DNA of 64,000 nucleotides from Bombardia bombarda (lineage: Eukaryota > Ascomycota > Sordariomycetes > Sordariales > Lasiosphaeriaceae), in contig JAULSR010000007.1 in the NCBI GenBank assembly GCA_030512295.1, positions 372,001 through 436,000 on the forward strand. Direction: 5' to 3'. This document shows, piece after piece, positions 36,076 to 47,693 of the stretch (its first letter is position 1; each line of letters opens with the position of its first letter). The translations under genes were made by a program, and so were the position numbers. The notes beneath the pieces are model-generated. The model ran no database searches and was not told the origin of the DNA. It was given only the letters and a program-made list of their open reading frames with translations.

Positions 36076-37010
36076 ATAAGACGATTATACAATCACTCGT
36101 TCATGCTCATTTCCAAAAGAGGATAAACGAGAGAACTGTCGAGATTGAAATATAGGATCTAATTCATAGCAAAGGGAAGGGCATTGTGATTCTTCTTTTC
36201 GGCTTGCCGGGGTGGGCAAGACCGCCACTGCCGAAGCAATTGCTTAAAAGTTCGACAAGCCACTATTCCCCGTTATATATAGAGATCTCAGATTCACACC
36301 AGAAAGCGTGGAGCGTTCTCTTGCCGAGATATTTCGGCTTGCTTACCTCTGGGACTACGTGCTCCTGCTCGACGAGGCAGATGTTTTCATGACCCAGAGG
36401 GATTGAAATGACCTCGAACGCAATGCTTTGATTTTAGGTAAGTCCAAGTTCCATTTGCTGCTGTACTATTCAAGTCGAAAGATGTTTTACCCCCAAGAAA
36501 AGCACATCTTTTAAAAGCTGAGTTCTGATTAACGAGATATCTTAAAAATCAGTGTTTTTACGCATGCTCGAATACTACAATGGCATTTTATTTTTGACCA
36601 CCAACCGACCCGGAGTGCTTGACGAGGCGGTGAAATCACGGGTTAATCTCAACTTACACTGCACCTTTCTGGATGAGAGCCAGGTGACAGCTGTCTTTGA
36701 GCTCAACATCCAGCGACTCCGAGAAATGAAAGAGCAAGCCAAGGCTCCCGGGCACAAAAAGCTATGCATTGACTATGATGATATTCTCGGCTTCGCACGA
36801 TCGCACTGGAAGAACAACACTAACGGAGTTGGACGCTGGAATGAGCGGCAGATTCGCAATGCCTTTCTCATTGCTGCATCACTGGCGCACTACGAGGGCG
36901 ATATAGGTGGGCACCGTAAAGGACTGTAGAAGCAGTTAACATCAAAGCATTTTAACAAGGTGTAAGACATGACGAGGAGGTATGACGAATACCTCGATGC
37001 GACAGCCTTC
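36076..37010 (+). pseudogene. Relic AAA+ ATPase
   Basis: The sequence follows a fungal AAA+ ATPase domain in order: QSLVHAHFQKRINERTVEIE, KGKGIVILLFGLPG (Walker A, with a one-base loss before VGKT), FTPESVERSLAEIFRLAYLW, VLLLDEADVFMTQRD (Walker B), a likely intron from about 36436 to 36551, then FLRMLEYYNGILFLTTNRPG (sensor 1), KSRVNLNL and WNERQIRNAFLIAASLA. Damage includes stops near 36150, 36246 and 36404, the frameshift in Walker A, and stops at 36927 and 36964. The 5' end is lost at the AT-rich patch. A glutamine-rich stretch follows at 37010-37120. The exon at 36552-36926 alone is still open. Confidence 0.82.
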
Positions 37011-40000
37011 CTTCATGCCCCAGCCTCACTATAATAAGCAACAATCACCCATGCATCATTCCCCTTCCATGCAGCAGCAACAGCGGCCGCAGCAGTACCC
37101 ACAAATGCATCAAAAGCCAAAAACTACTAACAGTATACTACCCCAAGAAAGAGCACCGGCATTCAAAGCCACCAAGACTATCCTCGCCAAGCACCATACA
37201 CTCCGCCTCCAGCTGAGAGGCTGCAAGCCAATCAAGATGGAGAGTGCAATACACTGGGGCACTAATATTATGCAGCCGGATATGGCCTTTGGCAGAGTAA
37301 ACACGGGTATGGACAATGGACCGAGAGGGCATAATAGAGTGGAAATGGGCGACGAATGGCAGGGAGGTGGTCAATAGTAGGGCTACAGGTGAACGACCAC
37401 AGTTCACGAGGGGGTACGAAACTGTCAATTGCTAAGTGTAGGGCAGCAGATACAATCTCCTCGTAGAGATAGACAATTTTTCTTTTTCTCCTTTTTCTTT
37501 TTCTCCTTTGTGCTTTTATTGCATAAGGCTATAGGTATGGCCACTCTATTCATGGTAATTATCGGATATGTTATGTTGTTTACAAAGGCTGTTGTGGAAA
37601 AGGGGGAATAGGGGTTGATGGGCACTAGAGTAACCGAGGTTAATTGCCGAGCTAGCTGGCCCCTACAGACCCAGATTTGTGCACCTTGATGGACGGGGTG
37701 GATATCGAATAAAAATGCGGTGCTGGCTACATATTCGTCTCTTCCTTAGCGCCGAACGACCGATGTGGCCAGTACATTCTTTGTAGAAAAGATGTTGGGT
37801 ATCTGACTGCGGAGCCTAACTGACTCTCTTGTGAAGAGCATCAACGTGAAGGGAGCAGGAGAGTGCTCGTAATTTTTGCCATGAGCTCAATATCCCTTAG
37901 CCATTCTGGTCGCGATTATGAAGACGAATGCCGCCCAAGACTTTAGTGTACGTACTATTTACATACTGCCAGATCTCCCGCTCCATCGGGATTGGTGTTG
38001 GACGCACTCAAGCTTTTCAACTTTGCAGTAGTTTACCTACCTTAGCTATGTTTTCCCACTGGCGCAAGTCTTAGACGCGCTCCCAGTGTGACATCGCCGC
38101 ACAACATGAACATGGTTACCAAGACCAAGTGTCGCTGCATTCACACCCTGCACACCAGCCACATCATCATGGATGAGGAGACGAGAAATCCCTGAAGGGA
38201 CACAACTTCCGACGGCGAAAACGACAAATGCCGCGCACCGCCCTCTCAACATATGCATACCCAGGTAGGTATGGACTGGGCGCACTTTAGCACTCGATCC
38301 TCGTGTCCCCCTTTTCCCCCCTATTGGGAACGAGATGATCGACTGCCAAGATGACAGACAGCACCACCGGCAGGAAGGTTTCCCGCCAATTTATCAAATT
38401 ATGATGCAATGTGCAGAGCGCGTCATCCCATGGACACAGAACGGGGCTTTGTCTTCCCGCCCGCTCGCGCTCCCTAGTATGGCCATCGACGCGCTTAGTT
38501 GGCTCCCGTCTTTGCAACCGTCCTGCATCCAAGCCTTTACTGGACCTTGTGCTCAATGTGGCCTCGCCTTCTCGTAGCAGCTCCGGAATGGATCCCGCCT
38601 ATGGCGGTGGAGGAATCTGTTAGGGGCAGACGCAGGCGGCCACATGCAGCCACTGGCGCGATGGTAGCTCGGTTTGTGGACACAACATAGATGGAGAAAA
38701 GCCCGATGCCTCCGATCACTTCTCGATGAAATTTGCACTGGCTAGGGCGACCAAGCGCGACAGGGTTAAGGGCTTTCCAACGAGGCTTATGGCCCCATGG
38801 GGGCAACTTCGGACCTTACTGTCTCTCCTCCTTTTTCTTGGCCGATGATAGACAAGTCGACACCTCCGTGAGAGGCGGGTTCGACTGTGGCGCACTAACT
38901 GAACGGGCGCCTAGCTAGGAGTCCGCTGCGGCCGCCAGCTCCATCATCATCTCTCCCCTGCCTTGTCCCTCGGAGCAGCAAGGAGGGATCTTCCTGGCCT
39001 CAGCCTGTAATCCGTGTCCTCGCCGGACAGATCCACCGGACACCATCGGGCACCATCGCTTGGCCGCAGTTGAGGCCGCTGACCCCGAGGGAGCGGTCCA
39101 GTGAGTGAACTGACCAGAATCCGCTTTGACGACTTCGGCGATCTGAAAAAGTCCTGTCTAGTGCCATCGAGTGTCGATAAGGCATCTGGCTTTGCCAGTC
39201 TGTGCGCAGAGACAGCCACTACTCTCTCTCATCTGAGACTCTCCGACATGGAGTTCCTTCCGCCACTGGCGCCCTAACCCAGCACGAGGCACCCACCCAG
39301 CACGAGGCACACCACGTGGATATTTTTCGAAACCTCGATGGAGGGAAAGGCCAGCACTCCTTCAACTCGGCCAGTAAAGAGACAACAATGGTGAGCTAAC
39401 TAAGCCAAGTTGTACCACCGGCAGATGCCCCGTCTTCAACCTCGTGATGCTCGCTTACCCCGTTGGCCACAGCTAGGATTGGAGCCAGCGATGCGAGGTG
39501 AACCCCGGCTGGTCGAGAACTGCCGGTAGACCTGACACAATATGGCGGTTTCAAGTCGGGAACTTGTTCTCTTCTCCATCTAAAGCACGCCCAGCCGGGC
39601 CTTTCGCCCCTAACCCCACGATCTAGACCACCCTGGTGCTTGTTTTGCACTAGAGGCCATTCGTGAGTGCAGGCGAGCAGGTTTGCCACACAGCCTCACA
39701 AGGGAAGGTCACCCAGTCACTCCTCGCACGTGCACTTCACAATCCACAAATACCCAAGGATTCCCATCCAGCACAGTCACAGAAGGCGGCGATAGAGATC
39801 CCTCACGAATTCTGCATACAGTAGATTGTCCCCGGCCTTTTGGGTGCACCGTGAACTTGGCCGGTACATGTGAACGGCTCGAGAAACATATCATATTCCC
39901 TACTCAAGTGATCTGAAATAACAGAGACCGACGAAGCAACAGACAACGTTATGTTAAATGGGTTGCCACTGGCCTGTCGTCTACTAGCTATGTTCCAGAA

Positions 40001-41569
40001 CTAGACATAACTCTCCCGTGTCTCTTCCTTTTCCTCCATCAATAGAACATATTCTATCTTGCTCTTCACGGCGTTGTCTTTCCACACGGGCCATACCCGA
40101 CATGCCAGACATATCAACTGCCGAAGCGTGTATACCTCGGAAGACTAGATGACATTTAGTGTCCAGCTAGCTATGTGATTACCGAATAAAGACCAGGGAC
40201 CGTAGTTTTACCTCGGTCTTCATCCCCTTCCCCATGGATAAAGCGTTTCATACCACTAAAATCATGGTACTTTTTTTTTTTTGGTACAGGCGGCGAAGGG
40301 CCAACCAGGAAGGCAATCAACCTTCTAGAATTTGTGTCCGCGTCAGTATCCGGGCCCCAAGTGAGTGACAGACCCAGCCACAGAGGCACACAAAGACACA
40401 CCGTCTGGCAGAGACGTCCGAACCCCCTGGAACCATTCCAGTGTACATACATCATGCTGTGCGCTAGGTACTTAAATAGGGTACGTACTTGGAACAGGCA
40501 CTTGTAGGTATAGGTACCCAGGTACCAATTTGGGCAGGTAAGGGGGGAAGTGGGAAAATTCCCAAGTTTTCGGTTTTGTGTGCAGGCGCCACAGGGCTGC
40601 TGGGTTGTTTCCCTCCACAATCTCCAGGGCTGGTAACACACAGATTTGCACAAGGAAGTTGGCAACCTGCTAGGCTTCAATGTTTTAGGTTACGTACCTT
40701 GACCATTGCAATGGATCATGATATGGCGTAATGATGAACAGGCAGGTAAAACCGTGAAGCAACCAATAACAACTTTGGCGTGCAAGAAGCAGAAATCGTG
40801 GTTGTAAGCATCTTAACTGTGCCGACCTACAGAACGAGACAGACTCGATCATCACAAGGATAGAAAGGAGTTAATGACGACTGATTTCCAGAATGATGGC
40901 TAGGATGAAGCTTTAGATAACAGCAGCGTTTCATTTCTTATCCCTTGTCTCTAAGTCCGCTAATAAGTGTAAATTGTAAATAATACTTTTCGGAATAAAA
41001 TGCCATACTTCCATATACTTGTGCCCCCCCCCCCCCCAACCCCCCTCTAAAAAAAGAAACTCTATGATGCGATGCTCCCATCCAAATGCGAATACATCCC
41101 GCCCGCCCGCCGTAACAAAAATGAAGAAAACAAAAGTAACTCCGATGCAATATTGTCTAAATGCTCTTTTGTTCGCCCCGTGCTCGCTGTCCCCGACAAT
41201 CGTATGTGGATGATGGAAAGCTCAATCCCCATTGCTATCCCTACTGGTTAATACATGACTCGTCATCTGCAGCATACAGCCAGCTGGTCCATGAAATGGC
41301 GCTCTGAAAACACCTCAATGTTTACTATCCGAAGTAGAACAGCGAGGAGATAGTTCTCAATAGTGCCATGGCGCTTGGTGATAAGACGTGCATATATGCA
41401 CAGTGATCTCCAATTTCTCTGACCCAGTGTCTGGATCGCCAGCGCCCTTGACTGGTCGTAACTCGCTGCGTTTTCCGGAGCACGAGAAACTGAAGTCCAT
41501 GTCTTGGCTCCATGGCGACCATAGGTGTCTCCTATCGAAGCCCGTCCGTTATCAAACGCGTCCCGCTTG
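37011..41569. other. Long gene-poor interval
   Basis: About 4.5 kb of ordinary composition. Short frames occur on both strands (for example 38287-38556 minus, 39396-39689 minus, 40171-40680 minus) but none shows a family signature or convincing splicing. The first 110 bp are Gln-codon-rich relic sequence trailing the AAA+ gene. A run of 14 C lies at 41024-41037 and TAGGTACC-like motifs occur around 40466-40521. Non-coding RNA genes cannot be excluded by eye. Confidence 0.45.
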
Positions 41570-42809
41570 TCACAGGGTAGGCGACTGTGGGTAGTAGCCA
41601 CTCGTGGGATACATGTTCCACGACTGTTGCTGCAGATATGACGACGACGAGTGCTGCTGTGGGATGCCGCTTGTATGACAGCCATAACCGCCGCGGGAGT
41701 CTGCTCCTGTTGATTGTTGCGGTACCATCCAGTCAGCACATACATCTGCTAACCCCCCATGATTGTTGCTGCTGTTGCTGCCGCTACTGCCACCACCGCC
41801 TGCTGGCGGTGGTGTTGATGACGTCGCAGGTGCTGATGTCGTCTTTGGTGGTATTATCTTACCGGTCGAGTCCAAGTCCTCATACTTCACCACTTTGCCC
41901 GTGCCGTCAAGGCAGCTGCGCATGGCCTGCAGACGATCGCCCGGGATCATGCCGTTGCTGCTGCCACTGCTCCCGTCTATCATGGAGGAAGGCACGCTGG
42001 TCGGTATGTAGCCGCCTGGCACGTAGTTATCGTCGGGGTGGCCGGTTGATGAGCATGGAGAGGAGACGACGGAGGGCACCGACACCGAGGACACGGGCAC
42101 GACGGATGACCACGCATCGCAGGGCTCGGGGGTGGACAGATATGAGGATCCGAAACTCGGTGCGGCACTGTACTCGGCTGAATGCTGGCCGAAGGACGAC
42201 GCTCGACTCGACACGTTTGATGTGGCTGGCTGTGGGAGCCCGTGGGCAATGTTGTCGTTGACATCGTAGCCGCCGCCGCCGCCGCCCCCTAGAGAATCCG
42301 AGACACACGTCAAAACTTGAAATGGTTCCCGTCCGCTACTGCTGCTGCTGCACATGTTTGATGTATTGAGGGTGGTATTCAGGCGCCGCATACCTATTGG
42401 TGATGGTGCAGGGTATGAGGAGGCCGGTGGTCCACGGCCCTGAAGACCCAGGGTCTCCCGCATGGCCATCAGCTCGCGTTCGAGTGCCTTATTCCTCCTC
42501 ATCAACTCGCGGACTGTCTCATCTCGACTCTGTCTGCTCTTGAGCTCTGTAAGTTCGTGCTCGAGACGCTCGATGTGCTCTTTTGTGCGCGCCCGGATAG
42601 CCCGCTGTGCTTCCCGGTCGTTGGCGCGTTTCCTGGCCAACTGGGAGGGGGTGAGGGTTGAGACGCTTCGGGTTCCTAATGTTGGTGAATATTATGTCAG
42701 ATAACTTCTAAACCACGGCCAGCTTTAACAGTGCATTGCGTAAACATCGCCCACCTTTCCTCTTCGTGCTGCTTTTGGGTGGCTCCGCCGAAGGTGACCG
42801 CGTCGTCAT
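41570..42809 (-). CDS. bZIP transcription factor
   Basis: Two exons on the minus strand, 42809-42755 and 42675-41570, with a 79-bp GT-AG intron, give 386 residues. The basic region (about 33-50) reads LARKRANDREAQRAIRARTK and runs into a leucine-zipper coiled coil (about 51-90, ERLEHELTELKSR, NKALERELMAMRE). The rest is low-complexity and rich in Ser, Gly, Pro and Gln, as in fungal activators. Aligning AQRAIR to typical bZIPs places Asp where the base-contacting Asn usually is, with an Asn one residue before it. The joined exon start KRKGTRSVSTLTPSQLARKR is typical of fungal bZIPs, supporting the intron. Target genes are unknown. It is over 10 kb from the terpene genes. Confidence 0.88.
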
Positions 42810-44975
42810 CGTGGGGGTTCTCTTTTTGAAGTTTTTCTACGAATTGTAGGTGCGTATAGTAGTAGTCGTGTGTGACGTTTCTCTGCGTGCAGAGGGGTTT
42901 GTCTGTGTAAAATTGTGCAGAGTGGTGATCGAAAGCTGGTTGCAAGGGAAATCGACAATTGTAAGGAGCGACAAAGCTTCGAGATAATAACGGACAAGAT
43001 CTAGGTTGCGTGGGACTTCTTCCAGGGTCCGATCACTTATAAATGAGGCCCATCGAGGAAATACAGCAGTCTGCGGTTTACGGATAGGAAGCCCACCAGC
43101 CCAGACGTGACCCCATGTACCATGTCCAGCCCCCGGCTCCCACGACACCAAATCTAGTCCTGTCCACCGAGTGGAGAAGTTGCCTTCGTGTGGACCACTA
43201 AGCAAGGAAGGAGGTTCCAAAGTGGCTCAACCTGGTGGGATGAGTGGATGGGGGGTGTGTCTGCAAGGTGTGAAGGGGCCAAGACAAGAGATGTTTGCTT
43301 GGCCTCTTCTTGCTGGAGCTAGGCGATGATCTCTCTGCTGGTGCTGGTTGCTTTGCCGGTGCTGGTGCTGGTGCTGGTGCTGGTGCTGGTGCTGGTGCTG
43401 GTGCTGGTGCTGGTGCTGGTGCCCGTAATGTCTCCTGTCTCCTAGCTGTTGCCAGGCATTGTTGAGGACAGTCTGGAAAGGAGAGAGACAGGGGGCGATT
43501 AAGGCACTTTTCTCCGCATTTTGGCGGCGTGCCTTCTCGGGCTGGCCATTTGCACAGTACGAACCAAAGGCCCCTTTTTTCCAGCACAGAACGTGAGCGG
43601 CGGTTCCAGCCACAGGACGGACCGGACGGTGCGGGCAGCCTATGACGATAGACGCCGGCCGCCTCCTCCCATGTCCAGCTCAAGACGCAAACCGTACGCC
43701 TAGTCTTCTAGAATTTGCAGGTAGACAGGGGGTTCCAAGCAAGGTCCCAGAGTTTAGAGTTGGCGCTATTCTCAAACAGCTCAAGCCTCGTTGAGATCTC
43801 TTAAAAAATAGCCCAGTGCAACAGTGGGGGATGGAGGTGTGGGAACAAACAGCCTTTCATTCTGGCCGCAGATGCTAGAATCTCCTCCGCCACACAGATG
43901 TCTGGCAGAAATGGGCACTCCGAGCTTCCCCGAGAACACTTTCATAGCCTCTATTGTGCCCGAGAAGGAAGATTAGATAGTCCTCCCTCTCAAGCATTGT
44001 CTTGATATTATGTGTTTAGAATTGCAGATAGATACCTGCCTCAGCAACGAGATAAAAAGAGGTTCAGATGTCTGCAAGCTTTTCTCGACGCGCGTCGTGC
44101 TTGGTTGGAATAAAAAGACGATGAAGAAAAGCGTCTCCTCTTCCTAATGGAGAAAACTGCTAACGAAGCTACCGCTCTTGGCCCATAGGTCGGACCAATA
44201 CCACAGAGGCGCCAGTGGAGGTAAGGCGAAAGCGGTGCCTCGGGACTTCCAGTATGGAGACTCTGTGGACTAGCACCATGGCTAAAACACAGTGAGCCTG
44301 TGGAAAATGTCTCAAGTGCCGATGCAATTGTGGCGGTGTTTTGCAACGTCCACATTCCTGGATGAAGATGGGGCTGCATTTCTGGCCTGTCTGTGTATGA
44401 AGCGAACCACGGCCATGATGCGATTTCACCATGATTGCGACTGAAGATTAATCCATCAACGCTCGGCTTTTTTCCTTAGATAATACTTCCAAAGCCTGCG
44501 ACATCGCTTCAGCAAATTCCAGTAGTTGCTAGACAGATAAGGATGGCGGTTTATCAGTGAAGCATCTGGATTCCCAGAACAGCAAGCAGACTTGAATAAG
44601 ACCAAAGGTAACAAACGCCGTCTGTGAAGATCGATACCAGATGTGCCACAAATGTTATAATGGTGTCGGTAGTGGCAGTAGGGGATGTCAAAGATTGGGC
44701 TGCTCTCTGTTAGGTAAATCTCCTTAATAGGAGACGTTTCCCGCCTAGTAACTGGGCGCTGATCGTCAACATCCAGAAAATATGACCAGGGAGTCTCTAG
44801 GCGATTGGGGTCGGACATTAGCTACATGTATCAAATGGCATGATTCCGAGTCTTACACTCATCACGACTTGGCTGATATTCACTCGATTTGTGCACTGAA
44901 TTCCATCGCAAAGGCCGATACTGGCATCATGTCGCGAAAGTGTTGTCTTATCTCGATTGGGGGGGGGGGGGGGTA
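42810..44975. other. Upstream region of the bZIP gene and spacer
   Basis: No recognised gene. A minus frame at 43198-43683 (161 residues) is largely an Ala-Pro translation of a hexanucleotide microsatellite and is probably not a protein. Minus frames at 44041-44379 and 44456-44818 are unrecognised. A run of 15 G lies at 44959-44973, immediately after the stop of the pseudouridine synthase. Confidence 0.45.
43358..43422. repeat. GGTGCT hexanucleotide microsatellite
   Basis: About eleven uninterrupted copies of GGTGCT. A multiple-of-three unit would encode Ala-Pro on the minus strand, but no surrounding protein is recognised. Confidence 0.95.
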
Positions 44976-46592
44976 TCATTCGGCCTCGACGGCCGTCACA
45001 GCGCCTACCAGATCATCCATTGCACCAACCTGTGTTGGCCCTTCCATGTCCTTTGGGGGCAAAGCCCAGGCAGGCAGAGGGCTCATGTAGCTCCAGGCTC
45101 CCTCTGCATCCTCGTAGCGAAGACTGTGAAGCCACAGAGAAAGCTCCTGGGATCCTGGGTCGGTGTAGAGCGGTGTGTTGCAAATCTCGCAAACCTCGCC
45201 AGACATCTTTTCGGCCTTCTTCTTTTCGTACGTGTCCACCATCTCGTCGTGATAAGCCACAGCGTCGGCAACCTCGTCTTTGCCCATACGCGACAGGCGG
45301 GTGATGACGTCCTCGTCGGTATTTTGTACCGCGTCGGCGTCGTTGCTCCCGAGATTATAGCCCCAGACTCTCTGGTTGGCATATATGGGGTCGTTTTGTA
45401 TAGGGTGGCCGAGATACTGAAGGTGGACTCTCAGTTGGTGAGTCCTGCCAGTTACCGGCATGCAGCGAACAATCGAGTATCCCTCTTGCGCGCCATACTC
45501 CCTTTGGGCGTCGCCAGGCACTTCCATCTTCTCTGCGGGCGGATAGTAGGCGAGACGCTTGAAGACGGTTTTAGCGGGCTTTCCGTTTGCTCGGACACGA
45601 TTCAAGCCAAGCTTGGGCGATATCGAGAGGATGGGTTGGTCGCAAAGAACCTCTCCATCGGGGAACCTCCCATTCACGCGGGCAATGTACTCTTTCCGGA
45701 CAGATCGCTCGGATATTTGGACACAGAGGCGCTCGGCGGCGGAGGCGTGCTTGGCAAGGAACATGATGCCGCTCGTGAGGCGGTCGAGCCTGTTGCAAGG
45801 ACGTGGTAGGTAGTCAGGACCCCTCTCAGACTTGATGATCTCGACGACCGAGTTGTAGTTGTACCGGCCAGCGGGGTGGACGGGCACGCCGGATGGCTTG
45901 TTGATGACCATCATGTTGTCGTCTTCGTGGATGATGAGAATGGGTTCAGCTGTGACAGGTGGCTCGTGGCGATGGGTTGTGTGTGAGACAAGATCACCAT
46001 TCTTGAGGATATAGTGCGGCCCAACCGTCTTGCCGTTAACAGCAACAAGTCCTGACTCCATGGCGGCGAGGTAGTAGTCGACGGGCCGGTCGCGAAACTC
46101 GCTCTCAAAGACATCAAAAAGGGTACGCCCCCGCCATCTCTCCTTGACCCATGTGTTGTAGGTAAAGTGGTACGGCGCGACACGTCGGAGACCGCCCTCG
46201 AGGTAGTAGGGTCGAGGCCAGGGATCGCAGGGTGTGATCAAGGCAGGCGATGTCGTCTTGGAGGCAGAGTCGGGCATCGCAGCTGGGTTTGTCGCGGAGC
46301 CTGACCACATTGTCCTGGCAAGCGCTGGGAAAGAATGCGATTGAAACTGCGACTGCCGCTGCGGCTGCGACTGAGCCAGCAGTGCAAGAGGCCGCCGGAG
46401 TGCAGATAACCTTGGCGGTGGTATTGTGACGGCGAAGAGGCTCGTTGGGGGGGGGGGGGGGGGGGGTGTCGGATCACGGTAAGCGACAACAGTTCCAGGT
46501 TGCCATTGGATTGCAGGTTGTGGAAGAGCGGGAGTGTTGGACTTTAGCGACAGCGCAATCGGATTGAAAGTTACCTGGGTACTGATGTACAT
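44976..46592 (-). CDS. RluA-family pseudouridine synthase (Rib2/Pus9 type)
   Basis: 538 residues in one exon from the most upstream ATG. An S4-like RNA-binding segment lies about 155-210 (RTLFDVFESEFRDRP, LVAVNGKTVGP). The catalytic domain contains HEDDNMMVINKPSGVPVHP, the active-site motif CNRLDRLTSG with catalytic D270, and TGRTHQLRVHLQYLGHPIQN. The C-terminal part has a CEICNTPLYTDP pair of cysteines found in fungal Rib2/Pus9 homologues, which modify U32 of cytosolic or mitochondrial tRNAs. The first 94 residues include a proline run encoded by a tract of 20 G and are not conserved-looking; M95 (46310) is a plausible alternative start. If the long form is used, the leader could be a mitochondrial presequence. 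Confidence 0.9.
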   Translation of the reverse strand: MYISTQVTFNPIALSLKSNTPALPQPAIQWQPGTVVAYRDPTPPPPPPPTSLFAVTIPPPRLSALRRPLALLAQSQPQRQSQFQSHSFPALARTMWSGSATNPAAMPDSASKTTSPALITPCDPWPRPYYLEGGLRRVAPYHFTYNTWVKERWRGRTLFDVFESEFRDRPVDYYLAAMESGLVAVNGKTVGPHYILKNGDLVSHTTHRHEPPVTAEPILIIHEDDNMMVINKPSGVPVHPAGRYNYNSVVEIIKSERGPDYLPRPCNRLDRLTSGIMFLAKHASAAERLCVQISERSVRKEYIARVNGRFPDGEVLCDQPILSISPKLGLNRVRANGKPAKTVFKRLAYYPPAEKMEVPGDAQREYGAQEGYSIVRCMPVTGRTHQLRVHLQYLGHPIQNDPIYANQRVWGYNLGSNDADAVQNTDEDVITRLSRMGKDEVADAVAYHDEMVDTYEKKKAEKMSGEVCEICNTPLYTDPGSQELSLWLHSLRYEDAEGAWSYMSPLPAWALPPKDMEGPTQVGAMDDLVGAVTAVEAE

Positions 46593-46706
46593 GTACCTAG
46601 GTACCTGTCAGGCCCCAGGCGACAGTATTCGAGTTTGTCATTGGACGCTTTGTATGCGCACGAGCCATCATTTTGTCCGACGACCGAGGCTCACGAGGAC
46701 ATGCAA

Positions 46707-46762
46707 GGAACAACAAGGAAGGAACAACAAGGAAGGAACAACAAGGAAGGAACAACAAGGAA
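46707..46762. repeat. 14-bp tandem repeat, four copies
   Basis: The unit GGAACAACAAGGAA occurs four times without change in the 360-bp spacer between the pseudouridine synthase and the thioesterase-like gene. The palindromic GTACCTAGGTAC lies nearby at 46594-46605. No gene is seen in this spacer. Confidence 0.9.
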
Positions 46763-46952
46763 GGCACACACCGACCTCTTGTCTCGAGTGACAACCAACC
46801 TTGCTTTTTAGTCAACTAGGCACCATATTTTTACCCCAATAACGCAGACTTGGAGATTTATCAGCCGACGGAAATCAATCCTTTATTTTGAGATATAACT
46901 ACCAGTTTACCTGTCGCGTGAACTTTAATTCTGATTGTCGCGACAAACTTCA

Positions 46953-47505
46953 ATGCCCACCATGACGGGCTACAATCAACTCAAGAGTCGCTCAAGATCA
47001 GACTACCCTTACATGCTTGAATATCGCACACGATGGTGAGACCCAAATGCTGGATGCACCCACAATGACAGGCCCTTTCTGATCTTTTCCCTTACCTACA
47101 TATCACAGGAGCGACAATGACATGTACCAACACATGAACAATTCCATCTACAACTTCCTCTACGACTCAGTCATCAACACGTACCTCATCAAGCATTGTG
47201 CTCTGGATCCGCAAAACTCTTCCCAGTATGGAATGGTGGTCCACTCTCACAACGACTACTTTGCCTCCATCTCATTTCCTGCCGTTGCAGAGCTTGGACT
47301 GCGCGTCAACAAGATTGGAAAGTCAAGTGTCACCTATGAGATTGCTCTCTTCGAGAAGGGGGTGGAGGGTGTAAGGTCTGTGGGAGAATTCATCCAAGTC
47401 TTTGTTGATCGTGAGACGGCAAGACCAAATGCGAAGGGCATGGGATTAGAAATGCGGGAGGGTTTGCAGCGCATAGCGGTCGGATTGCCACCCAGTAAGT
47501 TATAA
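46953..47505 (+). CDS. 4HBT-like acyl-CoA thioesterase family protein (hot-dog fold)
   Basis: Two exons, 46953-47035 and 47109-47505, with a 73-bp GT-AG intron give 159 residues. The splice restores YRTRWSDNDMYQHMNNSIYN, the typical opening of YbgC/FcbC-type thioesterases, with the Asp (D in SDND) that acts in catalysis. Further conserved segments are YLIKHCALDPQ, GMVVHSHNDYFASISFPAVAEL and GLRVNKIGKSSVTYEIALFE. Such enzymes hydrolyse acyl-CoA thioesters; the acyl chain cannot be predicted. There is a second ATG at 46962. No targeting signal is obvious. Confidence 0.88.
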
Positions 47506-47693
47506 CCGGTCACCCACGAATTGTCTCAATTTCGATGTTTGTTGCGTTTCTCATGATTACCTCGGTTTGCTTGGGATCAATCTCTTGGTGTTGCAATCTT
47601 ACGTGAGATTTCCATGACTGCAAGCCAGCAATTTAACAAACAAACACACATTCATTTTTTTTACACGCCAAATTCACGTCGGGAAACAGCAAG

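Noticed and set aside
41587..42261. 224-residue plus frame opposite the bZIP gene
   Set aside because: It is the antisense of the low-complexity tail of the bZIP exon; the bZIP strand has a clear domain and intron.
43198..43683. 161-residue minus frame with an Ala-Pro repeat
   Set aside because: The repeat is a translation of the GGTGCT microsatellite and the rest has no recognisable domain.
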